A DNA stretch of 14,689 nt from an uncultured Sphingomonas sp. (GCA_946482655.1 CAMLSA010000081.1:1-14689), one strand, 5' to 3'; shown: positions 6,867 through 13,171, counted from the first letter of the stretch. Notes: generated by a model not told the origin, from the letters alone. Numbers and translations are program-made.

Positions 6867-6890
6867 CGGCATTATGTAGCAATTGCACCA
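6867..6890 (+). repeat. Terminal inverted repeat, left end of the IS
   Basis: Twenty-four bases beginning CGGCATTATG and ending TTGCACCA, exactly the reverse complement of 9335-9358. Confidence 0.95.
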
Positions 6891-6912
6891 AGAGGTGCGC
6901 CGCTCATTCTGC

Positions 6913-6928
6913 CGCTCCGATAGGAGCG
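6913..6928 (-). terminator. Hairpin downstream of the cargo membrane protein gene
   Basis: CGCTCC/GGAGCG forms a 6-bp stem with a GATA tetraloop, 12 bases past the stop at 6941 and inside the IS end. There is no T-tract. Confidence 0.35.
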
Positions 6929-6940
6929 TAAGAGCGCATG

Positions 6941-7816
6941 TTATGGCTGATGATAGCGGCGTCGGTAATCCACGACGCTCCACTCATTCGTGGCTGGTTC
7001 ATCCAAAACCCACGTCAAATCGTGACTGTCGATTCCTCCGGTCCACGAATAGGTGATGCGGAGGCGAACGAAGAACTTTTCCTTTCCCTCTGCAATCCGA
7101 GCGATGTCCGCCAGCGGAAAATCCCTTGCGTGGATCGTGTCCTGTCGCCTGTCACCGGGAGCAAGCAGGCCGTAGCTCCCCCACTTGGTAAACGTAATCT
7201 CAGCATCTCCTATGGGCTCGGTCAGGAATTGTTCTCCGAAGTCGAACGCCACCTGGGAGGCGGGAATCTGCCCGAAGTTTTTGATGACGTAGTAAAGCTT
7301 GCTGTCCCGGGAGAAGGGGCGACAGTCATTGTCAGCCGCCTCGGTAAAGGTGACGTAGGGGCGCATCTGCAGCGCGGTAGCCGCCCTAGTTTCGGCCAAG
7401 GCATCTTCGGCGGCCACGGCCGCCCGCTCGGCTTCGTAGGCCCCCTTCTCAGTGTGGATAGCGGCGTCACGGGCAAACTTTGCGGCAGCGGAAGCGGCGG
7501 CAAGAGTGAGGAGTCCTATTACGCTCCCGATAGCTCCGAATACCCAAGCCGCATCGGCAGTGGATTCAGCCGCCTTGGCGGAAGTCCACTGGGCGCAAAG
7601 GTCGGAGCGACTGTTGTCCTGGCCCTCGCGGCATGGGGCTGTGGTTACATCGGGTTCGTCTGTTTCTTGCAGGGTCGCGTCGATGCGCTGCAAGGCGTTG
7701 GTTACAGTGCGGGCTTCGTCGGTCTGCTGGGCGCTGCTATTGCCCTGTTCTGGTGACGCTGCCGCGATCAACCATCCGACAGCCGCAAAGATGATGCACC
7801 GATAGCCTCTAGGCAT
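6941..7816 (-). CDS. IS cargo: membrane protein of unknown function
   Basis: The 291-residue protein has an N-terminal hydrophobic segment (YRCIIFAAVGWLIAAAS, about 5-21), a coiled-coil-prone stretch (about 32-56), a CREGQDNSRSDLCAQW segment with two cysteines (62 and 74), a strong transmembrane segment (about 91-112) and an Ala-rich helix (113-150). A beta-rich C-terminal domain from MRPYVTF onwards includes KLYYVIKNFGQIPA and FFVRLRITYSW. I recall this architecture from alphaproteobacterial mobile elements and prophages, but it has no known function. The start ATG 7816 overlaps the 3' end of the DUF6471 gene by 49 bases on the same strand, so the two are probably co-transcribed. The gene looks intact. 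Confidence 0.75.
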   Translation of the reverse strand: MPRGYRCIIFAAVGWLIAAASPEQGNSSAQQTDEARTVTNALQRIDATLQETDEPDVTTAPCREGQDNSRSDLCAQWTSAKAAESTADAAWVFGAIGSVIGLLTLAAASAAAKFARDAAIHTEKGAYEAERAAVAAEDALAETRAATALQMRPYVTFTEAADNDCRPFSRDSKLYYVIKNFGQIPASQVAFDFGEQFLTEPIGDAEITFTKWGSYGLLAPGDRRQDTIHARDFPLADIARIAEGKEKFFVRLRITYSWTGGIDSHDLTWVLDEPATNEWSVVDYRRRYHQP

Positions 7817-8028
7817 TGGATCAAGAACACCGCTGTGAATTTACCCCGAGCCAGCTTGTTCCTGATATTCGGCTCAGAGTCCACGACGCCGACGGCGGCG
7901 AGCTTGTCGACCAGTTGCGCGTAGGTAACGCCCCGGCGCTTCAACTCTGCCTTCAACAGCCCTTTCGCTTTGGCTTCCCATTCCGTTTCGGCCACGTTTT
8001 GCACTCCATTCGTTGCAAACGCCATCAT
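7768..8028 (-). CDS. IS cargo: DUF6471 protein, putative HTH regulator
   Basis: The 86-residue protein contains the block ETEWEAKAKGLLKAELKRRG followed by VTYAQLVDKL, typical of DUF6471. The second half (EPNIRNKLARGKFTAVFLIQ, then CLEAIG) resembles the recognition helix and following helices of Cro/C1-type HTH proteins, although the family has no assigned function. The start was chosen at ATG 8028 because GGAAG lies 8 bases before it; ATG 8025 is equally possible. Its promoter region (8029-8097) contains phased ATACGATG repeats and faces the transposase start, a layout expected of an autoregulated repressor that also controls transposition. DNA binding is inference. Confidence 0.82.
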   Translation of the reverse strand: MMAFATNGVQNVAETEWEAKAKGLLKAELKRRGVTYAQLVDKLAAVGVVDSEPNIRNKLARGKFTAVFLIQCLEAIGASSLRLSDG

Positions 8029-8100
8029 ATACGATGCTTCCAGCATTGCATACGGCACATGGATGACACTATATACGATGCATAAACACTCGATACGATG
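8008..8100. promoter_or_regulatory. Phased ATACGATG repeats between DUF6471 and transposase starts
   Basis: Exact ATACGATG begins at 8029, 8073 and 8093; the first two share the longer ATATACGATGC. Degenerate copies begin at 8050 (ATACGGCA) and 8008 (ATTCGTTG). Start-to-start spacings are 21, 21, 23 and 20 bases, about two helical turns each, so all would face the same side of the DNA. The copies overlap the DUF6471 ribosome site and the transposase ATG (8098). This looks like an operator array. Confidence 0.5.
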
Positions 8101-8899
8101 ACATACAACAATTTCTCCTTTCCGCCGCCGCCCGCACCCTGAGCCTTAAGGCCGTTTTCCAGATGGGCGAAGACAAGGCCTATGCCACGTTCCGCCGCCT
8201 GCGTTGGGCTGAGACGGACCGTGAGGCCGTGTGCCCGCGTTGCGGCTGCGTCGAGACGTACGAGATCAGCACCCGCCGCCGCTTCAAATGCGTCGCCTGC
8301 CATCACCAGTTTTCGGTGACGAGCGGGACCATCTTCGCCTCGCGCAAGATGAGCTTCACCGATCTGCTCGCCGCGATCGTCATCTTCGTGAACGGTGCCA
8401 AGGGCATCTCTGCCCTGCAAGTCAGCCGTGATCTGGATTGCCAGTACAAGACTGCCTTCGTCCTTTCGCACAAGCTGCGCGAGGCGATGACGCGCGAAAA
8501 CATGAACGCTACCCTTGGCGGCATTGTCGAAGTAGATGGCGCATACTTTGGTGGCTACAGCAAGCCTGCGAACGAGAAGGCCGACCGCAAGGATCGCCGC
8601 CTTTCGGAGAACCAGACCGGCAAGCGCCAAGTCGTTGTCGTCGCCCGCGCTCGCGGTGGCCGCACCCCGACGTTCATCGGCAAGACCGAAGCGTAGGGCG
8701 TCCCCTTCATCCGTTCGGTTGTTAAGACCGGCGCGACCGTCCACGCCGACGAGGGCACCGCATGGGATGCACTCCACCGGCCGCGTCACCACTCGTTCCG
8801 CTACATAGACAAGGGTGTCTGCACCAATCAGGCCGAAAGCTACTTCTGGAAGTCGGGACGCATCCCCACATCGCGGGCCCGTACCTCAACGCCTATGCC
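8098..8899 (+). pseudogene. IS1595-family (ISXO2-like) DDE transposase, degenerate
   Basis: The family N-terminus (IQQFLLSAAARTLSLKAVFQ) is encoded from 8103 but in a frame without a start codon; the only ATG nearby (8098) is one base out of frame. A zinc ribbon follows (CPRCG, then CVACH). The first catalytic Asp is in VEVDGAYFGG (codon at 8535). An in-frame TAG at 8694 interrupts the gene; beyond it the frame resumes with HADEGTAWD (second Asp, 8748) and TNQAESYF (third acidic site, 8826-8837). At about 8847 a small deletion shifts the frame into EVGTHPHIAGPYLNAYA, which ends abruptly near 8899 where it meets the cargo gene. The longest intact frame is 8163-8696. The protein cannot be made whole without several corrections. 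Confidence 0.9.
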
Positions 8900-9247
8900 T
8901 TCGATCGACCGAACAATCCCCTTCTCGCGCTTATCCCGCAGGGCACAGCTAACTCGCTTCGTCATCAACCGGAGCAGCTTCATATCCATAGCCATGCCGC
9001 GTTCTAGGATAAGCTGAGAGGCTATGTCGCGGGACGCAAGCGGCTCGCGAGCGTTGCGCAGGATACCGAGAACAAGGCGGCTCATTTGCCCGCGCTCGCT
9101 CCAATCTTCGCACGGTTGGAACAGACGAGGCGGGATCGCTTCCGGCACCATGTCGGGCGCTACGATCTGCAACGTCGCGTCCAGATGCTCGATGTCCCGA
9201 ACGAGCTGCGCCACCCTGTTGTGGATGTTCGCCAGTTCCCCGGCCAT
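8840..9247 (-). CDS. IS cargo: putative winged-helix protein, altered at both ends
   Basis: The 135-residue protein opens MAGELANIHNRVAQLVRDIE, a helical start. Then come IPPRLFQPCEDWSERGQMSR and VLGILRNAREPLASRDIASQ, a segment like a winged-helix domain, and LLRLMTKRVSCALRDKREKG. I recall this family as frequent beside mobile elements in rhizobia and sphingomonads; function unknown. Family members usually begin MVTGLVKRRAEMAGE; here the upstream part (MTDYMVTGLVKS from ATG 9291) is one base out of frame, so the protein is probably shortened. The end (VEVRARDVGMRPDFQK) reads antisense through the transposase remnant and is not native. The ORF is real but likely a damaged gene. Confidence 0.6.
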   Translation of the reverse strand: MAGELANIHNRVAQLVRDIEHLDATLQIVAPDMVPEAIPPRLFQPCEDWSERGQMSRLVLGILRNAREPLASRDIASQLILERGMAMDMKLLRLMTKRVSCALRDKREKGIVRSIEGIGVEVRARDVGMRPDFQK

Positions 9248-9334
9248 CTCTGCCCGCTCTTGACGAGGCCCGTCACCATGTAATCCGTCATGCTCGATTT
9301 TTTAGCGAGACACACTAGAAGGGCAGATAGAGGC

Positions 9335-9358
9335 TGGTGCAATTGCTACATAATGCCG
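9335..9358 (-). repeat. Terminal inverted repeat, right end of the IS
   Basis: Exact reverse complement of 6867-6890 over all 24 bases; reads TGGTGCAATTGC to CATAATGCCG on the + strand. Confidence 0.95.
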
Positions 9359-9366
9359 GAGATTTC
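9359..9366. repeat. Target-site duplication, right copy (GAGATTTC)
   Basis: Identical to 6859-6866 and directly adjacent to the right inverted repeat. Confidence 0.9.
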
Positions 9367-9435
9367 TGCGTCCAGGCGGTCCGATGCGATGCGGAGCGCC
9401 TTCGCTCCGTCAGCTTTCCGCGCCTTCGGGAGCAT
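9367..9435 (-). pseudogene. Aldose-1-epimerase-like gene, 5' part cut off by the IS
   Basis: ATG at 9435 opens a frame (MLPKARKADGAKALRIASDR, then LDA) that overlaps the DUF3297 stop and, if the IS and one target copy are removed, continues without shift into EISTDGAELQ on the far side (6858 downward). IASDRLDAEI is the typical first strand of mutarotase-family proteins. No closer ATG/GTG/TTG exists in this frame. The overlap with DUF3297 suggests the two genes were once an operon. Confidence 0.6.
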
Positions 9436-9664
9436 CCTTCAGATAGGGTTCGACCGGGCCGCTGAGCTTGATCGTCAGCGGATTGCCCTTACGGTCGCGG
9501 GTGTTGCCGACAGCGACGCGGATCCAGCCCTCGCTGACGCAATATTCCTCGACATTGGTTTTCTCGGCGCCCTTGAACTTGATGCCGATGCCCCGTTCGA
9601 GCAGCTCGCCATTGAAATAAGGGCTCGCGGGATTGATCGAGAGGCGGTCGGGGAGGTCGGTCAT
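9410..9664 (-). CDS. DUF3297 family protein
   Basis: The 84-residue protein starts MTDLPDRLSINPASPYFNGE and carries GIGIKFKGAEKTNVEEYC and EGWIRVAVGNTRDRKGNPLT, followed by IKLSGPVEPYL, the hallmark sequence of DUF3297. It is a small soluble protein of unknown function, normal in length for the family. The start ATG 9664 has only a weak Shine-Dalgarno. The stop lies 44 bases from the IS target duplication, so the insertion spared it, but any downstream partner (the epimerase-like gene) was lost. Family knowledge gives no reaction. Confidence 0.9.
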   Translation of the reverse strand: MTDLPDRLSINPASPYFNGELLERGIGIKFKGAEKTNVEEYCVSEGWIRVAVGNTRDRKGNPLTIKLSGPVEPYLKDAPEGAES

Positions 9665-9766
9665 GATGTCGTCCGATAGCGGGTAGTGGGGAGGGCTTTA
9701 GCGAGGCTCGGCCGAGTCCGCTACCTCTCTCTCTCGTCACTCCGGGGGAAGGCAGTGGCGACGCCG

Positions 9767-10684
9767 TCAGCTCGTCGTCCAGGGCGGCTTTAGGAACGCC
9801 GCCGCCAAAAAGTCGATCAGCACCTTGACCCGTGCCGGGCGCACCGCCGTCGGTGGGGTGACCACGTGGAGCGCGCTGACCGGGCCGGTCGACCAGTCGG
9901 GCAATATCTCCTCGAGCCGGCCGTCGCCGAGGCAGCGCCAGGCGAGGAAGTCGGGCAGCATCGCGATGCCGGCGCCGGCCAGCAGCGCGTCGAGCACCAC
10001 GTCGCCATTGTTGGTGCGGATCGGTCCCTTGATCTCGACCGTCAGTTCCCCCTGCTCGAGATGGCGGAAATGCCAGCGGCCGGGGGTGCGGACATGGGTG
10101 TAGGCGAAGGCGGGGAAGCGGGCGAGGTCGCGCGGATGTTCGGGGCGGCCGAGCCGATCGAACAGGGCCGGCGCGCCGACGACCGGCAGCCGCACCGGAA
10201 AGAGCCGCCGCGCCTTGAGCGCCGAATCCTCGAGCTGGCCGATGCGCAGCGCGACATCGAAGCCCTGCTCGATCAGATCGACCCGCTCGTCGGAAAGATG
10301 GAGATCGACCGTCACCTGCGGATAGGCCTGGTGGAACAGCGGCAATATCGGCCCGAGATGCGCGATCCCGAACGACATCGGCGCGGCGAGCCGGACAAGT
10401 CCGCGCGGCGTGGCGCCCCGTTCGGAAATCGCCTCCTCGAGCGCCTCGCCGTCCGCGAGCATCCGGGCGGCGCGCTCCCGGGCGAGCTGGCCGCTCTCGG
10501 TCAGCGACAATCTGCGCGAGCTGCGGTGGAACAGGGGCGTCGCCAGGCGCTGTTCGAGTCGCGACACCGCCTTCGAGACGGTCGCTTTCGACAGGGCGAA
10601 CTCATCGGCGGCCGCCGAGAAGCTCCCTAACTCGGCTACCTTGGCAAAGATCACCCAAGCCTCGAAATCGGGGACAAGCGGCAT
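9767..10684 (-). CDS. LysR-family transcriptional regulator
   Basis: The 305-residue protein has an N-terminal winged HTH (about residues 1-65, with AELGSFSAAADEFALSKATV, SKAVSRLEQRL and FHRSSRRLSLTESG) and a LysR substrate-binding domain from about residue 90 (RGLVRLAAPMSFGIAHLGPI onwards), most like the CrgA/AaeR type. It is divergent from the pirin-wrbA cluster with 115 bases between starts, the usual arrangement for a LysR protein controlling its neighbour. An inverted repeat GAAAC-N5-GTTTC lies 18 bases before its ATG and is a candidate binding site. The effector is unknown; quinones or related electrophiles are an inference from the targets. Confidence 0.93.
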   Translation of the reverse strand: MPLVPDFEAWVIFAKVAELGSFSAAADEFALSKATVSKAVSRLEQRLATPLFHRSSRRLSLTESGQLARERAARMLADGEALEEAISERGATPRGLVRLAAPMSFGIAHLGPILPLFHQAYPQVTVDLHLSDERVDLIEQGFDVALRIGQLEDSALKARRLFPVRLPVVGAPALFDRLGRPEHPRDLARFPAFAYTHVRTPGRWHFRHLEQGELTVEIKGPIRTNNGDVVLDALLAGAGIAMLPDFLAWRCLGDGRLEEILPDWSTGPVSALHVVTPPTAVRPARVKVLIDFLAAAFLKPPWTTS

Positions 10685-10701
10685 GTTGGGTCGCCATATC
10701 G

Positions 10702-10716
10702 GAAACGATAGGTTTC
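10702..10716. promoter_or_regulatory. Candidate LysR operator in the divergent promoter region
   Basis: GAAAC-GATAG-GTTTC is a perfect 5-5-5 inverted repeat, with partly symmetric flanks (ATCG/CGAT). It lies immediately upstream of the LysR start and shares the region with another small palindrome, AATTACTAATT (10731-10741), nearer the pirin gene. The A/T-rich stretch 10728-10752 probably contains the divergent promoters; exact -35/-10 boxes are not clear. Confidence 0.45.
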
Positions 10717-10799
10717 GATCATCTCCGTTTAATTACTAATTCGCAAGTCTAGATTGCACTCCAGCAGCCGCTGCGGCGGCAAGCACGGGAGTGAATATC

Positions 10800-11498
10800 A
10801 TGATCGAAGTCCGGCCCTTTTCCTCGCTCGGCGGCGCCAACCATGGCTGGCTCGACGCCAAGCATCATTTCTCCTTCGCCGATTATCGCGACCCCCAGCG
10901 GGTTCATTGGGGCGCATTGCGCGTCTGGAACGACGACGCGATCGCGCCGCACACCGGCTTCGCACCGCATCCGCACAGCGATATGGAAATCATCACCTAT
11001 GTCCGGAGCGGCGCGATCACCCATCGCGACAGTCTCGGCAATGTCGGCCGCACCGAGGCGGGCGACGTCCAGGTGATGTCGGCGGGCACCGGGATCGTCC
11101 ATTCCGAGAAGAATGAGGAGGATGTCGAAACCACCCTGTTCCAGATTTGGATCATCCCCGACAAGCAGGGCGAGAAGCCGAGCTGGGGCACCAGGCCCTT
11201 CCCGAAGGACGACCGCTCAGGCCGTTTCGTGACGCTGGCCAGCGGCATCGACGGCGATGCCGATGCCTTGCCGATCCGCGCCGATGCCCGGGTGCTCGGC
11301 GCGACACTCGCCGCCGGCGAGACCGTCGAGCAGGCGATCGGCCGAGACCGCAAGGCCTATCTGGTGCCGACCCGCGGCCGTATCGAGGTCAACGGCGTCG
11401 CCGTGAACCCGCGCGACGGGGTCGCGATCGCCGATCTCGACACGATCCGCGTCACCGCCAATGACGATGCCGAGATCGTCCTCGTTGATGTGGCGTAA
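10800..11498 (+). CDS. Pirin family protein
   Basis: The 232-residue bicupin starts MIEVRPFSSLGGANHGWLDA. The pirin metal site is present in the first cupin: HPHSDMEII gives His57, His59 and nearby acids, and GTGIVHSEKNE gives His101 and Glu103. Some pirins oxidise quercetin and others act as redox sensors; which applies here is unknown. ATG 10800 is preferred over GTG 10791 because GGGAG sits 8 bases before it. wrbA starts 69 bases downstream on the same strand with a nearly identical leader (GGAGTGAAT before ATG), so both are likely expressed together under the divergent LysR protein. Confidence 0.92.
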   Translation: MIEVRPFSSLGGANHGWLDAKHHFSFADYRDPQRVHWGALRVWNDDAIAPHTGFAPHPHSDMEIITYVRSGAITHRDSLGNVGRTEAGDVQVMSAGTGIVHSEKNEEDVETTLFQIWIIPDKQGEKPSWGTRPFPKDDRSGRFVTLASGIDGDADALPIRADARVLGATLAAGETVEQAIGRDRKAYLVPTRGRIEVNGVAVNPRDGVAIADLDTIRVTANDDAEIVLVDVA

Positions 11499-11567
11499 CG
11501 GCGGAGAGGCGGAAAAAAATTCAAGGCAATCGCCTGACCAATTCGTCGAGCAAGCGGAGTGAATGAC

Positions 11568-12167
11568 ATGCCCAAGATCCTCGTGCTTTATTATTCGTCC
11601 TATGGCCATATCGAGGCGATGGCCGAAGCCGTCGCCCAGGGCGCGCGCGAGGGCGGCGCCGAAGTCGACATCAAGCGGGTGCCCGAGACGGTGCCGTCCG
11701 AGATCGCCCGGAAGAATCATTTCAAGCTCGACCAGCGGGCGCCCGTCGCGACCGTCGCCGATCTCGCCAACTATGATGCGATAATCGTCGGCACCGGTAC
11801 CCGCTTCGGGCGCATCTCGGGGCAGATGGCGAGCTTTCTCGACGGCGCCGGCGGCCTGTGGCTGAGCGGCGCGCTCAACGGCAAGGTCGGCGCCGCCTTC
11901 ACCTCCTCGGCGACCCAGCATGGCGGCCAGGAGACGACGCTCTTCTCGATCATCACCAATCTGCTCCATTTCGGCATGGTGATCGTGGGGCTGCCGTACA
12001 GCTTTCAGGGCCAGATGGGCGTCGACGAGATCAAGGGCGGCGCGCCCTATGGCGCCACCACGATCGCCGATGGCGACGGTTCGCGCCAGCCGAGCAGGAC
12101 CGAGCTCGATGGCGCAAGGTTTCAGGGAAAACATGTGGCGCAGATCACAGCCAAACTTTTCGGATGA
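11568..12167 (+). CDS. wrbA: WrbA: NAD(P)H:quinone oxidoreductase type IV
   Basis: The 199-residue flavodoxin-like enzyme starts [28 protein letters not shown] is the FMN phosphate loop. Further WrbA signatures are [28 protein letters not shown] and GLPYSFQGQ, with [11 protein letters not shown] near the C-terminus. It reduces quinones by two electrons, which avoids semiquinone formation, in the cytoplasm as a tetramer. ATG 11568 is preferred over GTG 11559 because GGAG lies 8 bases upstream. It lies between the pirin gene and an unknown 109-residue gene, and all three may form one unit. The gap to the pirin gene contains an A7 run, so a separate promoter cannot be excluded. Confidence 0.95.
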   Translation: MPKILVLYYSSYGHIEAMAEAVAQGAREGGAEVDIKRVPETVPSEIARKNHFKLDQRAPVATVADLANYDAIIVGTGTRFGRISGQMASFLDGAGGLWLSGALNGKVGAAFTSSATQHGGQETTLFSIITNLLHFGMVIVGLPYSFQGQMGVDEIKGGAPYGATTIADGDGSRQPSRTELDGARFQGKHVAQITAKLFG

Positions 12168-12198
12168 TTCGATAACCATAGCGAGAACGGAGGAAGTC

Positions 12199-12528
12199 AT
12201 GACGATGCCCGCGCAGATCCGGTCTGAAACCGAAGCTTCGACGCCGCCCCTCTCGGCGCTCGAGTGGAAGGTCGTCAGCCTGGCTATCCGCGAGGCGGGC
12301 GAAGCGGTTGCCAGCGGCAGCCGGCGGCGCGGCTGGTTCGGGCGGATGATCGATGGCACGACGGGGCGTCGCCCCAAGCTGCCGCTGGCCGATCCCCGCC
12401 TGGAGACGCTGCGCCGCTTCGTCTGCCGCGTGCGCGACCGGGCCGACGTGTCCGAGCTCAAGCCGCGGCTGATCGAACTCGGCTTCCACCCCAATCAGAT
12501 TTCGGCGGTGGCGATGCTCGCCCGCTGA
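12199..12528 (+). CDS. Hypothetical protein of the pirin-wrbA cluster
   Basis: The 109-residue protein starts MTMPAQIRSETEASTPPLSA and contains LEWKVVSLAIREAGEAVASG. A basic Gly/Arg/Trp linker (SRRRGWFGRMIDG) follows, then a helical C-terminal half (LPLADPRLETLRRFVCRVRD, ending IELGFHPNQISAVAML). No membrane segment or known catalytic motif is seen, and I do not recognise a named family. ATG 12199 is set by GGAGG with a 5-base spacer. It lies 31 bases after wrbA on the same strand, so it is most likely a third member of that operon, with a role in the same stress response inferred only from position. Confidence 0.78.
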   Translation: MTMPAQIRSETEASTPPLSALEWKVVSLAIREAGEAVASGSRRRGWFGRMIDGTTGRRPKLPLADPRLETLRRFVCRVRDRADVSELKPRLIELGFHPNQISAVAMLAR

Positions 12529-12601
12529 TCGCGACCGGCTTGCGGCTTACGGCGGTTTCGAAGCCGGTGGGTTTCACCTGCCGCGAAATCGCTCAAGTGC
12601 C

Positions 12602-12667
12602 GCTGCGGGCCAAGCCCCCCTGCCCGCAGCTGCCGGGCCGCCCGTCCCCTTCGCGGGGGGCGGGCGG
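12602..12667. terminator. Two tandem strong hairpins between convergent genes
   Basis: The first stem, GCTGCGGGC (12602-12610)/GCCCGCAGC (12622-12630), is a perfect 9-bp pair with an 11-base loop. The second, CCGCCCGTCCCC (12638-12649) with 12656-12667, is a 12-bp stem with one G-T pair around TTCGCG. They fill the 175-base gap between the wrbA cluster and the convergent membrane protein gene. There is no T-tract, so bidirectional or factor-assisted termination is inferred from position and stability. Confidence 0.5.
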
Positions 12668-12703
12668 TTCGCTGGCCGCCTCCGCCTCATTGCATGCGGG
12701 GCC

Positions 12704-13171
12704 TTAATCCGCGAACGCCAGCGCCCGCCCCAGCAACAGGGCGCCGATCCAGCACAGGATCGAAGTCAACCCCGCGAACCGCAGCGCGCCGGGTGAGGCG
12801 CGGTCGAGCAGGCGGCCGTGGACGAGATGGTGGGCGACGGCGGAAAGCGTGCCGGCCGCGACAAGCGCCAGCTTCACGGCGAACAGCGGCATCGCCGCAT
12901 ATTCGGGGGCGCGGACGATGAACAGCATGAAGCCGGCGGTGGCGGCGAGCAGCAGTCCCGTCGCCGCCATCGGCACCAGCGGGCGCGTCAGGTGGGCGAG
13001 CGGGATGCTCGCCCAGACGCCCAGCAGCCGCAGGTTAAGCACCGCCGCCGATCCCACCAGCAGCGCGATGCCGGCGAGATGGGCGGCGCTGACGGCGGCA
13101 TAGGACCAGCGGCCGCGGCGCAGGAAGAGGGCCGGGTCCGACGTGGCGAGCGCCGTGGCGAGCTCGTCCAC
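12704..13171 (-). CDS. Multi-pass membrane protein (DUF6644-like) paired with DUF6152
   Basis: The 155-residue protein has four or five hydrophobic segments: about 23-48 (WSYAAVSAAHLAGIALLVGS), 54-62, 66-86 (PMAATGLLLAATAGFMLFIV), 93-117 and 133-152. Histidines in or near the membrane (His31 in SAAHLAG, His113/His114 in AVAHHLVHG) could bind haem, but this is speculation. The start is GTG 13171, directly after the TGA of the DUF6152 gene (TGAGTG, no gap), so translation is coupled. The DUF6644 assignment rests on the pairing and topology as I recall them. An inner-membrane location is clear; the function is not known. Confidence 0.75.
   Translation of the reverse strand: MDELATALATSDPALFLRRGRWSYAAVSAAHLAGIALLVGSAAVLNLRLLGVWASIPLAHLTRPLVPMAATGLLLAATAGFMLFIVRAPEYAAMPLFAVKLALVAAGTLSAVAHHLVHGRLLDRASPGALRFAGLTSILCWIGALLLGRALAFAD

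Larger units (their letters stand above)
6867..9358. mobile_element. IS1595-family insertion element with cargo genes, 2,492 bp
   Basis: The element is bounded by perfect 24-bp terminal inverted repeats (starting CGGCATTATGTAGC and containing the palindrome GCAATTGC) and an exact 8-bp target duplication. It contains a degenerate ISXO2/IS1595-type DDE transposase on + (8098-8899) and, on -, a membrane protein (6941-7816), a DUF6471 protein (7768-8028) and a putative winged-helix protein (8840-9247). IS1595 elements with passenger genes are known. The interior is visibly less GC-rich than the flanks. The transposase has several lesions, so the copy is probably non-autonomous; intact ends mean it might still be moved by a related transposase. 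It interrupts an aldose-1-epimerase-like gene. Confidence 0.9.

Noticed and set aside
6938..7756. + strand open frame (272 codons) opposite the cargo membrane protein
   Set aside because: The - strand frame has signal, transmembrane and domain structure and overlaps DUF6471 in an operon-like way; the + frame has none.
8025..8792. - strand open frame (255 codons) opposite the transposase
   Set aside because: The + strand carries the zinc ribbon and DDE motifs; the - strand frame is open only because of GC-rich codon bias.
8762..9007. + strand ORF of 81 codons starting MGCTPPAAS
   Set aside because: Not a separate gene: its middle (GTHPHIAGPYLNAYA) is the frameshifted end of the transposase and the rest is antisense to the cargo gene.
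11217..12494. - strand open frame (425 codons) across pirin, wrbA and the following gene
   Set aside because: It spans three + strand genes with clear ribosome sites and family motifs; composition is that of a shadow frame.
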